Source: Burkholderiales bacterium
Lineage (GTDB): Bacteria; Pseudomonadota; Gammaproteobacteria; Burkholderiales; SG8-39
Direction: 5' to 3'
Assembly (NCBI GenBank): GCA_014860355.1
Contig: JACZJV010000110.1
Location: 1-64,000, forward strand
Length of the DNA stretch: 64,000 nucleotides
Positions 43,974 through 52,270 of this stretch are shown piece after piece. How positions within the stretch are numbered: position 1 is the first letter of the stretch; every line of letters begins with the position of its first letter. The notes under the pieces were generated by a model. The model was not told the DNA's origin. It did no database searches and saw only the letters and a list, made by a program, of their open reading frames with translations. Made by a program: the position numbers and the translations under genes.

Positions 43974-44684
43974 ATGGATACCGGCGTTGGCATCCATATC
44001 GAAGGCCTGAGCAAGCGCTACGGCGAGGGCGAAGCGGCCGTGGACGCGCTCAAGGAAGTGAACATGAGCGTGGCCCCCGGCGAGGTGGTCGGCCTCATCG
44101 GCCCCAGCGGTTCGGGCAAGACCACGCTGCTCAAATGCCTGGGGGCGGTGATCGAGCCGACCGGCGGGCGCATGACGCTGGGCGGGAAGGTCATCTACGA
44201 CAACGATTGGAAGATTTCGGACCTGCGCGAACTGCGCCGCGACCGCATCGGTTTCATTTTTCAGGCACCCTACCTGATCCCGTTTCTCGACGTGACCGAC
44301 AACGTGGCGCTGCTGCCCATGCTGGCGGGGCGGCCCAACGCCGAAGCGCGCGCGCGCGCGGTGGAGTTGCTGCAGGCCCTGGACGTGGAGCACCGGGCGC
44401 GGGCGCAGCCTTCGGAGCTCTCCGGCGGCGAGCAGCAGCGGGTGTCGATCGCCCGGGCGCTGGCCAACCAGCCGCCGATCATCCTCGCCGACGAGCCGAC
44501 CGCACCGCTGGACAGCGAACGGGCGCTGACGGTGATCCGCATCCTGAACCAGATGGCGCTGCGATTCGGGACGGCGATCATCGTCGTCACGCACGACGAG
44601 AAGATCATCCCGACCTTCCGGCGGATCTACCATATCCGCGACGGGCGCACCTACGAGGAAGCCGGCGAGGGGCGTGCCGCCTGA
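43974..44684 (+). CDS. ABC transporter ATPase, MacB/LolD-like (DevA-like)
   Basis: A 236-residue ATPase. Walker A is GPSGSGKTT, the Q-loop lies in IFQAPYLIPFLDV, the signature is LSGGEQQRVSIARAL, Walker B is ILADEPTAPLD and the H-loop is VVTHDEK. EPTAPLD has Pro where LolD and MacB usually have Asn or Ala, a mild oddity in the D-loop. The ATG at 43974 follows the permease stop directly. It is the last gene of the exporter operon. Confidence 0.92.
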   Translation: MDTGVGIHIEGLSKRYGEGEAAVDALKEVNMSVAPGEVVGLIGPSGSGKTTLLKCLGAVIEPTGGRMTLGGKVIYDNDWKISDLRELRRDRIGFIFQAPYLIPFLDVTDNVALLPMLAGRPNAEARARAVELLQALDVEHRARAQPSELSGGEQQRVSIARALANQPPIILADEPTAPLDSERALTVIRILNQMALRFGTAIIVVTHDEKIIPTFRRIYHIRDGRTYEEAGEGRAA

Positions 44685-44691
44685 GGCGGCG

Positions 44692-45063
44692 TTCAGGCAT
44701 TCAATGAACTACCGCTCGGTGGTGGTCCTCGGCAAGCCCGAATTGGTGCCACAGTCCGAGAAGCGTCACGCATTGCGGGTCATCGTGAACCATGTGATTC
44801 CGGGCAGATGGGACGATGTCCGGGCGCCAAGCTCGCAGGAGCTGGATGCGACCATCGTGGTCAAACTCGCAATCGAAGAAGCTTCGGCCAAAATCCGCAC
44901 CGGCCCGCCGGTTGACGTGGATGAAGATCACGGGCGTGACGTTTGGTCAGGTGTGATCCCGAGCGAGCATAATTGTCGCGTGGGGCAGCCAGCTCCCGAC
45001 TGCGGCGCTACGGCGCCGATGCCGAAATACGCCGCCAAATACGCAAGGTCGGTTAATCGCTGA
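44692..45063 (+). pseudogene. C-terminal fragment of a pyridoxamine 5'-phosphate oxidase-family flavin-binding protein
   Basis: The frame from about 44692 reads FRHSMNYRSVVVLGKPEL, then HVIPGRWDDVRAPSSQELDATIVV and LAIEEASAKIRTGPPVDVDED. This is the second half of a common PNPOx-like/Nim-like FMN protein of about 200 residues. The first half (nucleotide entry and VHATLCDG-like strand) is absent: the sequence upstream runs straight into the end of the ABC ATPase gene. The tail after VWSGVIP is also altered. It is therefore a 5'-truncated relic, probably made by the deletion or insertion that brought this segment next to the exporter. Confidence 0.75.
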
Positions 45064-45309
45064 TTGTCGTGGCCCAAGCTGGCTGTCTCTCCTGGCGTCA
45101 CGACAAGGGCAAAGTATGCAGCAGCTACTGACGTCAGTTTGTCCTGTGACTGCCTTAAACCGATAGCGACATGGACCCTGGTACCCTGAACGTGCGGATC
45201 CGGCCAAGAGGATTCTCGGGCAGCCCGACGCAGGAATATCGGGACGCGAACCTAATATTTATGGAAACGAACTCGGCGATCAAATGTACAAGACATCAAG
45301 GAGGCGGAT

Positions 45310-46290
45310 ATGGCAACGCTCTCAACCCGAATGACCCGTGCGCTCCACTTGCGAAATCCCATCATCTCCGCTCCCATGGCGTTTGCTGCAGGTGGTCGAC
45401 TTGCAGCAGCTGTCAGTCGCGCCGGTGGGCTGGGGCTGATCGGCGGCGGCTACGGGGACCCGGCGTGGTTGGAGGAGCAGTTCGCTGCTGCCGCCGGCGA
45501 GCGCGTAGGCGTGGGCTTCATTACCTGGTCCTTGCGCAAGTCACCGTCACTGTTGGCCGACGTGCTCAAACACCGTCCTGCGGCTGTAATGCTGTCCTTC
45601 GGTGACCCCAGACCTTTTGTTGATGAGATTCGCGCTGCCGGTGCGCTGCTCATTTGTCAGTGTCAGGACATGGGCCACGTGATGGACGCCGTGGATGTGG
45701 GAGCCGATATTGTTGTGGCTCAGGGTGCGGAGGCCGGCGGCCACGGGGCTTTGCGCGGCACGTTGACGTTCGTGCCGGAAACGGCCGACTATTTGATGCA
45801 TCACGCGCCGGATACGCTGCTGCTGGCGGCGGGAGGTATTGGCGACGGCCGCACGCTGGCGGCATCGCTGATGCTGGGGGCTGATGGCGTATTGGTCGGC
45901 ACCCGGCTCTGGGCAGCAAGAGAGGCGCTGGTCAAGGAAGGTCATCACCGAGCCATTCTCGAGACCGACGGCGACGGTACCTTGCGCACAACGATTGCAG
46001 ACATCGCGCGACAGATTCCTTGGCCTCGTGGTTTTACCGCGCGCATCCGCCGCAATGCCTTCACCGAGCGCTGGCACGGCCGTGAGGCTGACCTGGAAAA
46101 GAACGTTGCCGTCGAGGGACCAAAATACCGACAAGCCTTTGCAGCAGGAGATCCGGAGAACACAGGCGTTTGGTTCGGTGAAGCGGCCGGATTGATTGAC
46201 TCGATTGACCCGGCAGCTGCTATCGTAGAGCGGATCGTGAACGAGGCAGCATTTCGGCTGGAACGCAGGGGCGGTGCGATCTTAGCCTGA
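45310..46290 (+). CDS. Nitronate monooxygenase-family FMN enzyme
   Basis: A 326-residue TIM-barrel FMN oxidase of the nitronate monooxygenase/2-nitropropane dioxygenase family. It reads LRNPIISAPMAFAAGGRLAAAVSRAGGLGLIGGGYG at the N-terminus (in parts: NPIISAPMAFAAGG), DIVVAQGAEAGGHGA (FMN phosphate loop and catalytic His) and LLLAAGGIGDGRTLAASLMLGADGVLVGTR (in part AAGGIGDGRTLAASL). It oxidises alkyl nitronates such as propionate 3-nitronate, or acts as an NADH:quinone reductase in some members. The start follows AAGGAGG. Base composition is slightly less GC-rich than its neighbours, and it is flanked by a pseudogene and a gene-poor stretch, so lateral gain is possible. Confidence 0.9.
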   Translation: MATLSTRMTRALHLRNPIISAPMAFAAGGRLAAAVSRAGGLGLIGGGYGDPAWLEEQFAAAAGERVGVGFITWSLRKSPSLLADVLKHRPAAVMLSFGDPRPFVDEIRAAGALLICQCQDMGHVMDAVDVGADIVVAQGAEAGGHGALRGTLTFVPETADYLMHHAPDTLLLAAGGIGDGRTLAASLMLGADGVLVGTRLWAAREALVKEGHHRAILETDGDGTLRTTIADIARQIPWPRGFTARIRRNAFTERWHGREADLEKNVAVEGPKYRQAFAAGDPENTGVWFGEAAGLIDSIDPAAAIVERIVNEAAFRLERRGGAILA

Positions 46291-46782
46291 GAGCGCGGTC
46301 TTCGCGCTTGAGACCGCCGTTGACCTGTGCGGCGGCGTGTTTGGCCATCTGTTCGCGGTGCTCGCGAATGTAGCGTAGTTGCGGCGTGGCGGGGACGGCG
46401 TGCAGCGGACCTCCCGTCGTACTCACCCAGGTCTTGGGCCGTTTCGGTAATTCCGAAATGGCTCTAAGTTCTATGAAGCATCAGCAGCCGTCGCAACCGA
46501 GAGCTCCGCAGATTGGACAGCGTCGGTCTTGAAAGGAATTTGCGGCGTGGCGAGTCCAGGTCGATTGCGGACCTGCTGCGAATTCGCCTTTGGCGGGTTT
46601 CTGCACGTTCCGCAATTGACGCTCGTCCTGCGATTGAAGAGCGTCGTTTTCAAATTTCGAGTCCATGGGGTAATCTAGGCCAATCTTGCAAGGGTGTCTG
46701 TACGGTTTCGTACAGAGTAACTACGCTGGCACTCGATGTCGGAATATCGCGATTGAAATAGCTTACGAGACGGGGAACCGAA
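46291..46782. other. Gene-poor stretch between nitronate monooxygenase and methyltransferase genes
   Basis: Nearly 500 bases without a convincing gene. Two short minus-strand frames read as protein-like pieces: about 46300-46426 (TTGGPLHAVPATPQLRYIRE, then HREQMAKHAAAQVNGG), and about 46484-46666, which ends in a Cys-rich ICGALGCDGC. Neither has a ribosome site or a family I recognise. They may be relics of inserted DNA. A 20-bp dyad lies at 46697-46716. The base composition is lower in GC than the rest of the window. Confidence 0.5.
46697..46716. promoter_or_regulatory. Operator-like palindrome TCTGTACG-GTTT-CGTACAGA
   Basis: Perfect 8-bp arms with a 4-nt centre, 66 bases upstream of the methyltransferase ATG at 46783. 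Size and TGTAC...GTACA symmetry resemble TetR-family operators. No TetR gene is present in the window. Confidence 0.55.
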
Positions 46783-47616
46783 ATGATGCAGACCGAACAG
46801 CTAGTCGCGCAGCACTATGCGCACGGATCGCTGGAGCAAACGATACTGAACGCGCTCGCGGCGGCGGGCAAGGATTTGAACCGTTTGACGCCGAAGGACC
46901 TTGCGCCGGTGGACGAGTTTCATGTCGGCGGCCGCCTGGCCACCGTCGCATTCGCGGAGCAGTTCGACCCGCAACCGGGCATGCGCCTGCTCGATATCGG
47001 TTGCGGGCTGGGCGGCGCGGCGCGCTATTTCGCCCAGGAACATGAGTGCAGCGTGAGCGGAATCGATCTTTCCGGAGAGTATGTCGAGGTGGCCAATGCG
47101 CTCGCGGCGCGGGTCGGCCTGGGCGCGCGCGTGTCCTGCCGGCAGGGCAGCGCGCTGGCCCTGCCGTTTGCACCCGGGAGTTTTGACGCGGTGTATATGT
47201 TTCACGTCGGCATGAACATAGAAGACAAATCCAGGCTGTTTGCCGAGGTGCGCAGGGTCCTGGCGCCCTCGGGCCGGTTCGGAATCTATGACGTGATGCG
47301 CCTCGCGGGCGGGGACCTGTCCTATCCCGTTCCCTGGGCAAGCGGTCCGGAATCGAGTTTCGTCGCCGAGCCCGCGACGTATCGGGGCTTGCTCGCCGCA
47401 GCAGGGTTCGAGGTGCTGAAGGAACGCGTGCGCCGCGACTTCGCGCTGGAGGTTTTCGCACAAATGCGCGCCAAGGGTGCGGCCGCTGGGCCGGCGCCGC
47501 TGGGGCTGCACATCGTCATGGGCGCGACCGCGGCGCAGAAAGTGAAGAACATGATCGGCGACATCACGTCCGGCCTGATCGCGCCGACCGAAATGATCTG
47601 CGCTGCCCGCGCCTAG
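46783..47616 (+). CDS. Class I SAM-dependent methyltransferase
   Basis: A 277-residue methyltransferase. Motif I is LLDIGCGLGGAARYFA, the acidic residue of motif II lies in VSGIDLSGEYVEVA, and GSALALPFAPGSFDAVYMFHVGMNI covers motifs II-III. The pattern HYAHGSLEQTILNALAAAG, NRLTPKDLAPVDEFHVGGR at the N-terminus is shared with the sarcosine/dimethylglycine- and UbiE-like small-molecule methyltransferases. The substrate is not clear. It is a single gene with a 20-bp dyad upstream and is convergent with the sensor kinase gene. Confidence 0.85.
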   Translation: MMQTEQLVAQHYAHGSLEQTILNALAAAGKDLNRLTPKDLAPVDEFHVGGRLATVAFAEQFDPQPGMRLLDIGCGLGGAARYFAQEHECSVSGIDLSGEYVEVANALAARVGLGARVSCRQGSALALPFAPGSFDAVYMFHVGMNIEDKSRLFAEVRRVLAPSGRFGIYDVMRLAGGDLSYPVPWASGPESSFVAEPATYRGLLAAAGFEVLKERVRRDFALEVFAQMRAKGAAAGPAPLGLHIVMGATAAQKVKNMIGDITSGLIAPTEMICAARA

Positions 47617-47633
47617 GCTGACGCGCCGCGTGC

Positions 47634-49076
47634 TCAGGCCGCCGCGCTGCGCGCCAGCGTAAGCACCGCTTCCAGTCCGCCCTCGGGACGGTTGCGCAAC
47701 ACGAGATCGCCGCCGTGCGCGCGCGCGATGCTGCGCGCGATGCCCAGGCCGAGACCGGTCCCGCCGGTCTCGCGGTTGCGCGAAGCCTCGCCTCTGAAAA
47801 AAGGCTCGAACGCCTGATCCAGTTCCGCTTCCGGGATGCCCGGTCCGTCGTCGAGCACGCGGATGGTGAGCCGGTCAGCGGCGTCCTCCAGCCTGATCGC
47901 GGCGCGCCCGCCGTAGCGTATCGCGTTGTCCACGAGATTGGTGAGGCAGCGCCGCAGCGCGAGGGGCCGGCCCGGATAGGGCAGGCCGATGCTGCCTTCG
48001 ATCCCGACCTCGTTGCCCATGTCCTGATAATCGGCTTGCAGGCTTTCCAGCAGCGCCGTCACGTCCACGCGCTGCACCGCTTCCTGGCTGCTCGCTTCGC
48101 GCATGAAATCCAGCGTCTGCGTGACCATCGACTCCATCTCCTCGAGATCCCTGGCGAACTTCGCCCGCAGCGCATCGTCCTCCAGCATTTCAGTGCGCAG
48201 GCGCAGCCGCGTGATCGGCGTTTTGAGATCGTGCGACATCGCGGTGAATATGCGCGTGCGATCGGCGATGAAGCTCGACAGCCGCCGCTGCATGGTGTTG
48301 AACGCGCGCGCGGCGCGCTGCGCCTCGCTCGGCCCGGTCTCCGGCAGCGGCGGGCGATTGATGTCCTCGCCCAGTTTTTCAGCGGCCGTCGCGAGCGAGG
48401 AGAGCGGGCCCGTTACCCAGCGCACGGCGACCAGCGAGAGCGCGATCACGCTGACGAGCAGGATCAGCAGCGTCAGGGCGAGGCGCAGCGGCACGTCGAT
48501 GGCCTGGGGCGAGAGGTAGGAATCGAAGCTCACCCAGGTGCCGTCATGCAGTGCGATCTGCACCGTGAAAAACGTACCCAGTGCGGAGAAACCCGGGCCC
48601 ATGCCGTGCTCCTGGCCCCGGCCCCAGCCGCGGCCCTGCATCATGGGCATCATCGCCATCTCGGGCGGCCGCTCGCGCCGCCGCGCTCCGAAGCTCGCTG
48701 GTGCGTCCTCGAGCCGGACCACGTTCACCTGGGCGTCCTCGCCCAGGGCGAAACGCAACACCGCGGTGAACATGGAATGCTGCAAGTCGCTCTCCGCGCT
48801 ACCCGCGGGCGCCGTGATCCGGGGCCGGTCCAGCGATACTGCCAGCGGCGGCGCGTTGAATACGGCCACTACCTTGCGCCGCTCCGCCGCGGGCAGCGTA
48901 TCGAGCAGCTTGACGATGTCCGACATCTGCTGCGCCAGGCGCATGCCTCCGGCCCGGTACAGCAGCTGGTCGCGTTCGGCCAGGTTGATGTACATGGTGG
49001 CGAACTGCGCGACGATCAGACCGCCGAGCAGGATCAGGACCAGCCTGCCGAACAGACTGCGGGGTGCGAGGCGCAC
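47634..49076 (-). CDS. Sensor histidine kinase (EnvZ-like, OmpR-partner type)
   Basis: A 480-residue inner-membrane kinase. TM1 is LFGRLVLILLGGLIVAQFATM, followed by a periplasmic sensor of about 140 residues rich in Met, Arg and Gly near its centre (RRERPPEMAMMPMMQGRGWG), then TM2 (LALTLLILLVSVIALSLVAV), a HAMP domain, the H-box (AMSHDLKTPITRLR) and N, G1 and G2 boxes (NLVDNAIRYG, LDDGPGIPEAE, GGTGLGLGIARS). The GTG start overlaps the response regulator stop by one base. The Met-rich patch could bind a metal, as in copper or silver sensors, but that is conjecture. Confidence 0.92.
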   Translation of the reverse strand: MRLAPRSLFGRLVLILLGGLIVAQFATMYINLAERDQLLYRAGGMRLAQQMSDIVKLLDTLPAAERRKVVAVFNAPPLAVSLDRPRITAPAGSAESDLQHSMFTAVLRFALGEDAQVNVVRLEDAPASFGARRRERPPEMAMMPMMQGRGWGRGQEHGMGPGFSALGTFFTVQIALHDGTWVSFDSYLSPQAIDVPLRLALTLLILLVSVIALSLVAVRWVTGPLSSLATAAEKLGEDINRPPLPETGPSEAQRAARAFNTMQRRLSSFIADRTRIFTAMSHDLKTPITRLRLRTEMLEDDALRAKFARDLEEMESMVTQTLDFMREASSQEAVQRVDVTALLESLQADYQDMGNEVGIEGSIGLPYPGRPLALRRCLTNLVDNAIRYGGRAAIRLEDAADRLTIRVLDDGPGIPEAELDQAFEPFFRGEASRNRETGGTGLGLGIARSIARAHGGDLVLRNRPEGGLEAVLTLARSAAA

Positions 49077-49798
49077 TATCGCTCCACCTCGACCGGCACC
49101 GACAGTACATAGCCCTCGCCGCGCACCGTCTTGATGATCTGCGGGTCCGCGGGGTCGTCGCCGAGGCGGTGCCGCAGCCGGCTCACCTGAATGTCGATGC
49201 TGCGGTCCAGCGGGTCGGCCTCGTGGCCCTTGGACAGGAGCATGAGCTGGTCGCGCGTAAGCACATGGTTGGGGTGGCTGAGGAAAATCCGCAGCAGCTG
49301 GTATTCGTTGCCGCTGAGCGAGGTGACCACGCCCTGCGGCGACACCAGATGCCGCGCCACGGCGTCCAGGCGCCAGCCGGCGAACGCAATCCCGCGGGCC
49401 TCGTCCGCGCGCAGATTGCGCGGCAGGCTGCGCGTGCGCCGCAGCACGCTCTTGATGCGCGCCAGCAACTCCCTCGGACTGAAGGGTTTGGCCAGGTAAT
49501 CGTCCGCGCCCATCTCCAGGCCGACGATGCGGTCGGTTTCCTCGCCGCGCGCCGTGAGCATGATGACCGGGGTGTCGGACTCGGCGCGCAGTTTGCGGCA
49601 CAGCGTCAGTCCGTCGTCGCCCGGCAGCATCAGATCGAGCACGATCAGATCGACCTTGCCGCGCGCAAGCGCCGCCCACATCCCCTTGCCGTCGGCTACC
49701 AGCCCCGCCTGGTAGCCGTTCTTGCGCAGGTACTCGCCCAGCAGACTGCGGATTTCGGCATCGTCGTCGACGATCAGAATGTGGTCCTGAGTGTCCAT
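49076..49798 (-). CDS. OmpR-family response regulator
   Basis: A 240-residue response regulator: receiver domain with phospho-acceptor Asp55 (LIVLDLMLPGDDG), acidic pocket DDD at 11-13, Thr in MLTARG and Lys in AKPFSP; then a winged-helix DNA-binding domain (SGNEYQLLRIFLSHPNHVLTRDQL, DRSIDIQVSRLRHRLGDDP and TVRGEGYVLSVPVE). The motifs place it in the OmpR subgroup. It is co-translated with the kinase. The divergent space before the ArsR gene contains 21-bp-spaced direct repeats. Confidence 0.95.
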   Translation of the reverse strand: MDTQDHILIVDDDAEIRSLLGEYLRKNGYQAGLVADGKGMWAALARGKVDLIVLDLMLPGDDGLTLCRKLRAESDTPVIMLTARGEETDRIVGLEMGADDYLAKPFSPRELLARIKSVLRRTRSLPRNLRADEARGIAFAGWRLDAVARHLVSPQGVVTSLSGNEYQLLRIFLSHPNHVLTRDQLMLLSKGHEADPLDRSIDIQVSRLRHRLGDDPADPQIIKTVRGEGYVLSVPVEVER

Positions 49799-49953
49799 AT
49801 TCGCATTTATAGCCGTCGGACCGCGCCCCGTGCAGAAAATTTGTAGCGTAGTGTATCAATGCCCGCTTGCGCGCGCCCTGGCGTACAAAAATACGCAGCC
49901 GGGGGCCCCCTGTTCGCGCCGTCCGGCGGACGCCCGCGCCGGCTGCAATTGCC

Positions 49954-49981
49954 ATGCGCAGCATGATTGATAATATGCGCA
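49954..49981. repeat. Direct repeat ATGCGCA with 21-bp period in the rr-arsR divergent region
   Basis: ATGCGCA at 49954-49960 and 49975-49981 are on the same face of the helix, two turns apart. Each core, TGCGCA, is also a palindrome. A GATAAT hexamer (49968-49973) lies between them. A regulator binding here would block or contact polymerase. Confidence 0.45.
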
Positions 49982-50018
49982 ACTGTCGATATAGTCGGTG
50001 CAGACGAACGGAGGTCAA

Positions 50019-50384
50019 TTGGAACAACTCGATCACGCCTTCGATGCCGTGGCGGCGTATTTCAGCGTGCTGTCCGAGCCTACGCGCCTGCGCATCATGC
50101 ACGCCATCTGCGAGGAGGAAAAATCCGTCTGGCAGATAGTCGAAGAACTCGGCGCCACGCAGACGAATATCTCCCGCCACCTGAACATGATGTACCGCGG
50201 CGGGGTGCTCGCGCGGCGCAAGCAGGGCAAGCAGGTCTACTATCGCGCCGCGGACGCGGCTATGGTGCAAATCTGCCGCGACGTATGCAGCCGCATCGCC
50301 GCGCAAATGGACGAGAAAAAGCCGCTGCGGGGCGATCTGCTGCGCCTGATGCCGCGGCCGAAGGGCAAGAAGCGCGCGGGCTGA
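50019..50384 (+). CDS. ArsR/SmtB-family transcriptional regulator
   Basis: A 121-residue winged-helix repressor. FDAVAAYFSVLSEPTRLRIMHAI is the ArsR opening, SVWQIVEELGATQTNISRHLNMMYRGG is the recognition helix region, and RRKQGKQVYYRAADAAMV is the wing. The TTG at 50019 follows CGGAGG by four bases; a GTG at 49998 would lack a ribosome site. There are three Cys (31, 86, 90) but no metal motif of the ArsR (CVC) type. The layout could suit a thiol switch like those of sulfide-sensing members, though spacing differs from BigR or SqrR as I recall it. It is convergent with the YeeE operon end. Confidence 0.87.
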   Translation: MEQLDHAFDAVAAYFSVLSEPTRLRIMHAICEEEKSVWQIVEELGATQTNISRHLNMMYRGGVLARRKQGKQVYYRAADAAMVQICRDVCSRIAAQMDEKKPLRGDLLRLMPRPKGKKRAG

Positions 50385-50428
50385 ATCACCGCGCGCTGCG
50401 TCGCGCCCCGGGCGCACTAGTGGCAGGG

Positions 50429-50445
50429 GCGGCGCCAGGCGCCGC
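50429..50445. terminator. GC-rich hairpin between the convergent arsR and yeeE genes
   Basis: GCGGCGC-CAG-GCGCCGC forms a perfect 7-bp stem with a 3-nt loop, midway between the two stops. It lacks a T tract on either strand, so it is at best a weak bidirectional terminator. Confidence 0.35.
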
Positions 50446-50454
50446 GTGCCCGAG

Positions 50455-51726
50455 CTAGAGCAAGGTGAATTTTTCGGTCGATTCGTTGTAGCGTACGAGC
50501 GCGTACCAGAACAGCAGGAGGACGGCGCTCGCAACGAGCGCCCAGCCCCAGCCGCCGAGCGCGACCGGGAAATAGGCCTGGTAGCCCAACTGTGTCGCTT
50601 CGATCTCCTCCAGCGTCATCTCGCTTACGCTCAGGCCGGACCGGTGCATGAGCGCGCTCGCGATGGAACCCGACCAGGCGAAGAAGAACACTGCGACCCA
50701 GAGCTTGACGTGTCCCTCGGCCATGCGCCAGAGCGAGCCCGAGGCGCAGCCGCCGGCGAAGACCATGCCGATGCCGAATACCGCTCCGCCCGAGAGCGAA
50801 CCCAGCCAGAATCTGGGCGGAATCGCGATATACGGATCGATCAGCTTGCCCTTGAACAGCAGCGCCGCAATCGGAATCCCGAGCGCCAGGCCGAGCATGA
50901 CCGCCTTGGTCATTTCCCCTTCGGCGGTCATGAAGGGTTCGCGGAAGGCGCGCGCAAAGCACAGGCGCGAGCGCTGCATGATGAAGCCGATGGCGAAGCC
51001 CGACAGGATCACGATTCCGCGCACAGCCAGTCTTTGATTCCCCGAGTAATACCAGTTCGCCGCCCAGGCGAGGATGGCGAGCACGATGCCCAGGCCGAGC
51101 CAGGGATAGATCGACACCAGGCCCGCCGGCATGCTCAGCGTCGGCGGCGCCTGCATGCCCCATTCAATGTGCTCCAGCGTCCACAAGAGCAGTTTCAGGC
51201 CGATGGCGGCACCCAGCAGCAGCCCTGCCCACATGGCCCAGGCCGCCGGAGACGAATGCAGCGCAGGGGTGAAAAAACCGCCCGTGGTGCAGCCGCCCGC
51301 GAGCGTGGCGCCCAGGCCCATGAAGCAGCCGCCGAGCGCGGCCCAGATGTATTCGAGCCTGGGCGGCCTGCTGATGCGGAACTGGCGCGAGAGCAGCGCG
51401 GCGCAGAAGGCGCCCAATAGCAGCGTGATGTCCATCAGCGACATGCGGTGCAACAGCGGCCCCTCCAGCGTTTCGGGCAGGCCCAGGGCCGGTCCCAGGC
51501 CGATCGCGTTGTTGAACCAGTCGCCCCACAACTTGAGGCCGCCGAATACGCCCCAGAACAGGCCGCTGATCATCAGGCCGGCGATCACCACCAGCAGCAG
51601 AACGATGCCCAGGTAGGGCGACCATCCCTCGACGAATACGGCTTCGTAGTCCGCTTTGAAACCGGCCAGCCAGGAGGGGGCGCGGCCGGCGCTGGAATCC
51701 GCTGCATAGCTGGTGCTCGTGTTCAT
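50455..51726 (-). CDS. YeeE/YedE (TsuA-like) sulfur-compound transporter
   Basis: A 423-residue inner-membrane protein with about ten helices in two inverted halves. The two conserved GGC turns are LAGGCTTGGFFTPALHSSP and FAGGCASGSLWRMAEG, and a third Cys lies in MQRSRLCFARAFREPF. This three-Cys pattern resembles that of the thiosulfate transporter TsuA, in which Cys residues relay thiosulfate. Here the likely cargo is thiosulfate, tetrathionate-derived sulfane or another sulfur species. It is the last gene of the octaheme cytochrome operon, 68 bases after the monoheme cytochrome gene. Confidence 0.88.
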   Translation of the reverse strand: MNTSTSYAADSSAGRAPSWLAGFKADYEAVFVEGWSPYLGIVLLLVVIAGLMISGLFWGVFGGLKLWGDWFNNAIGLGPALGLPETLEGPLLHRMSLMDITLLLGAFCAALLSRQFRISRPPRLEYIWAALGGCFMGLGATLAGGCTTGGFFTPALHSSPAAWAMWAGLLLGAAIGLKLLLWTLEHIEWGMQAPPTLSMPAGLVSIYPWLGLGIVLAILAWAANWYYSGNQRLAVRGIVILSGFAIGFIMQRSRLCFARAFREPFMTAEGEMTKAVMLGLALGIPIAALLFKGKLIDPYIAIPPRFWLGSLSGGAVFGIGMVFAGGCASGSLWRMAEGHVKLWVAVFFFAWSGSIASALMHRSGLSVSEMTLEEIEATQLGYQAYFPVALGGWGWALVASAVLLLFWYALVRYNESTEKFTLL

Positions 51727-51794
51727 GTCGATTGATCCTCGTTGACCTCGGGCGCTGATGTGAATGGCGGTGCGTTGGGGCGGAGTTCGCCAGG

Positions 51795-52196
51795 CTAACT
51801 GCAGCTCGCCGGCGAGTCGCCATCCTTGGCGCCTTTGAGCATGAAGGCCTTGACGTCGTTGAACAGCTGCTCGTCGGGGACGTCGGCGTACTTCTCGGCC
51901 GCCTTGTTGCTCGCCTTGATGCTGGCGCGATATTCCTTGCTCACGTATTTCTTCAGGGATTCGGTGCCCTTCGCGTGTTTATCCGCGTTCAAATAGGCGG
52001 TCCAGTCCGCAATGGTGCGGCTGTTGGGCGCGACCGGGGCGCCGGTTTTCGCCTTGTGGCAGTCTGTGCACACCCTCTGGTAATACACGCGGCCGCGTTT
52101 CCAGTCGCCCTCGGCCCCATGGGCGGCGCTCATGAGGAGGCCGCAAGCGAGCAGGCCCAGAGACAGGGTGCCGATAGTGGATAGTTTCGCGTTCAT
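51795..52196 (-). CDS. Monoheme c-type cytochrome
   Basis: A 133-residue periplasmic cytochrome with a signal peptide (MNAKLSTIGTLSLGLLACGLLMSAAHGAE) and one heme site, CTDCH, in GRVYYQRVCTDCHKAK. A downstream Met for the sixth ligand is plausible in KAFMLKGAKDG. It may carry electrons between the cytochrome b and the octaheme protein. GGAGC precedes the ATG. It is the third gene of the operon. Confidence 0.87.
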   Translation of the reverse strand: MNAKLSTIGTLSLGLLACGLLMSAAHGAEGDWKRGRVYYQRVCTDCHKAKTGAPVAPNSRTIADWTAYLNADKHAKGTESLKKYVSKEYRASIKASNKAAEKYADVPDEQLFNDVKAFMLKGAKDGDSPASCS

Positions 52197-52270
52197 GCTT
52201 TTGCTCCCATGCGTGTTGGTCGGTATCCGGCGGGGCTCTCCGGCGTCAGGCTTCGTCACCATGGGCGCAC

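Noticed and set aside
45064-45309. Possible small gene between the pseudogene and nitronate monooxygenase
   Set aside because: No frame with a ribosome site or protein-like composition was found.
49077-50534. N-terminal extension of the sensor kinase frame across the response regulator and ArsR region
   Set aside because: The kinase starts at the GTG that overlaps the regulator stop. The extension is an out-of-frame shadow of the regulator.
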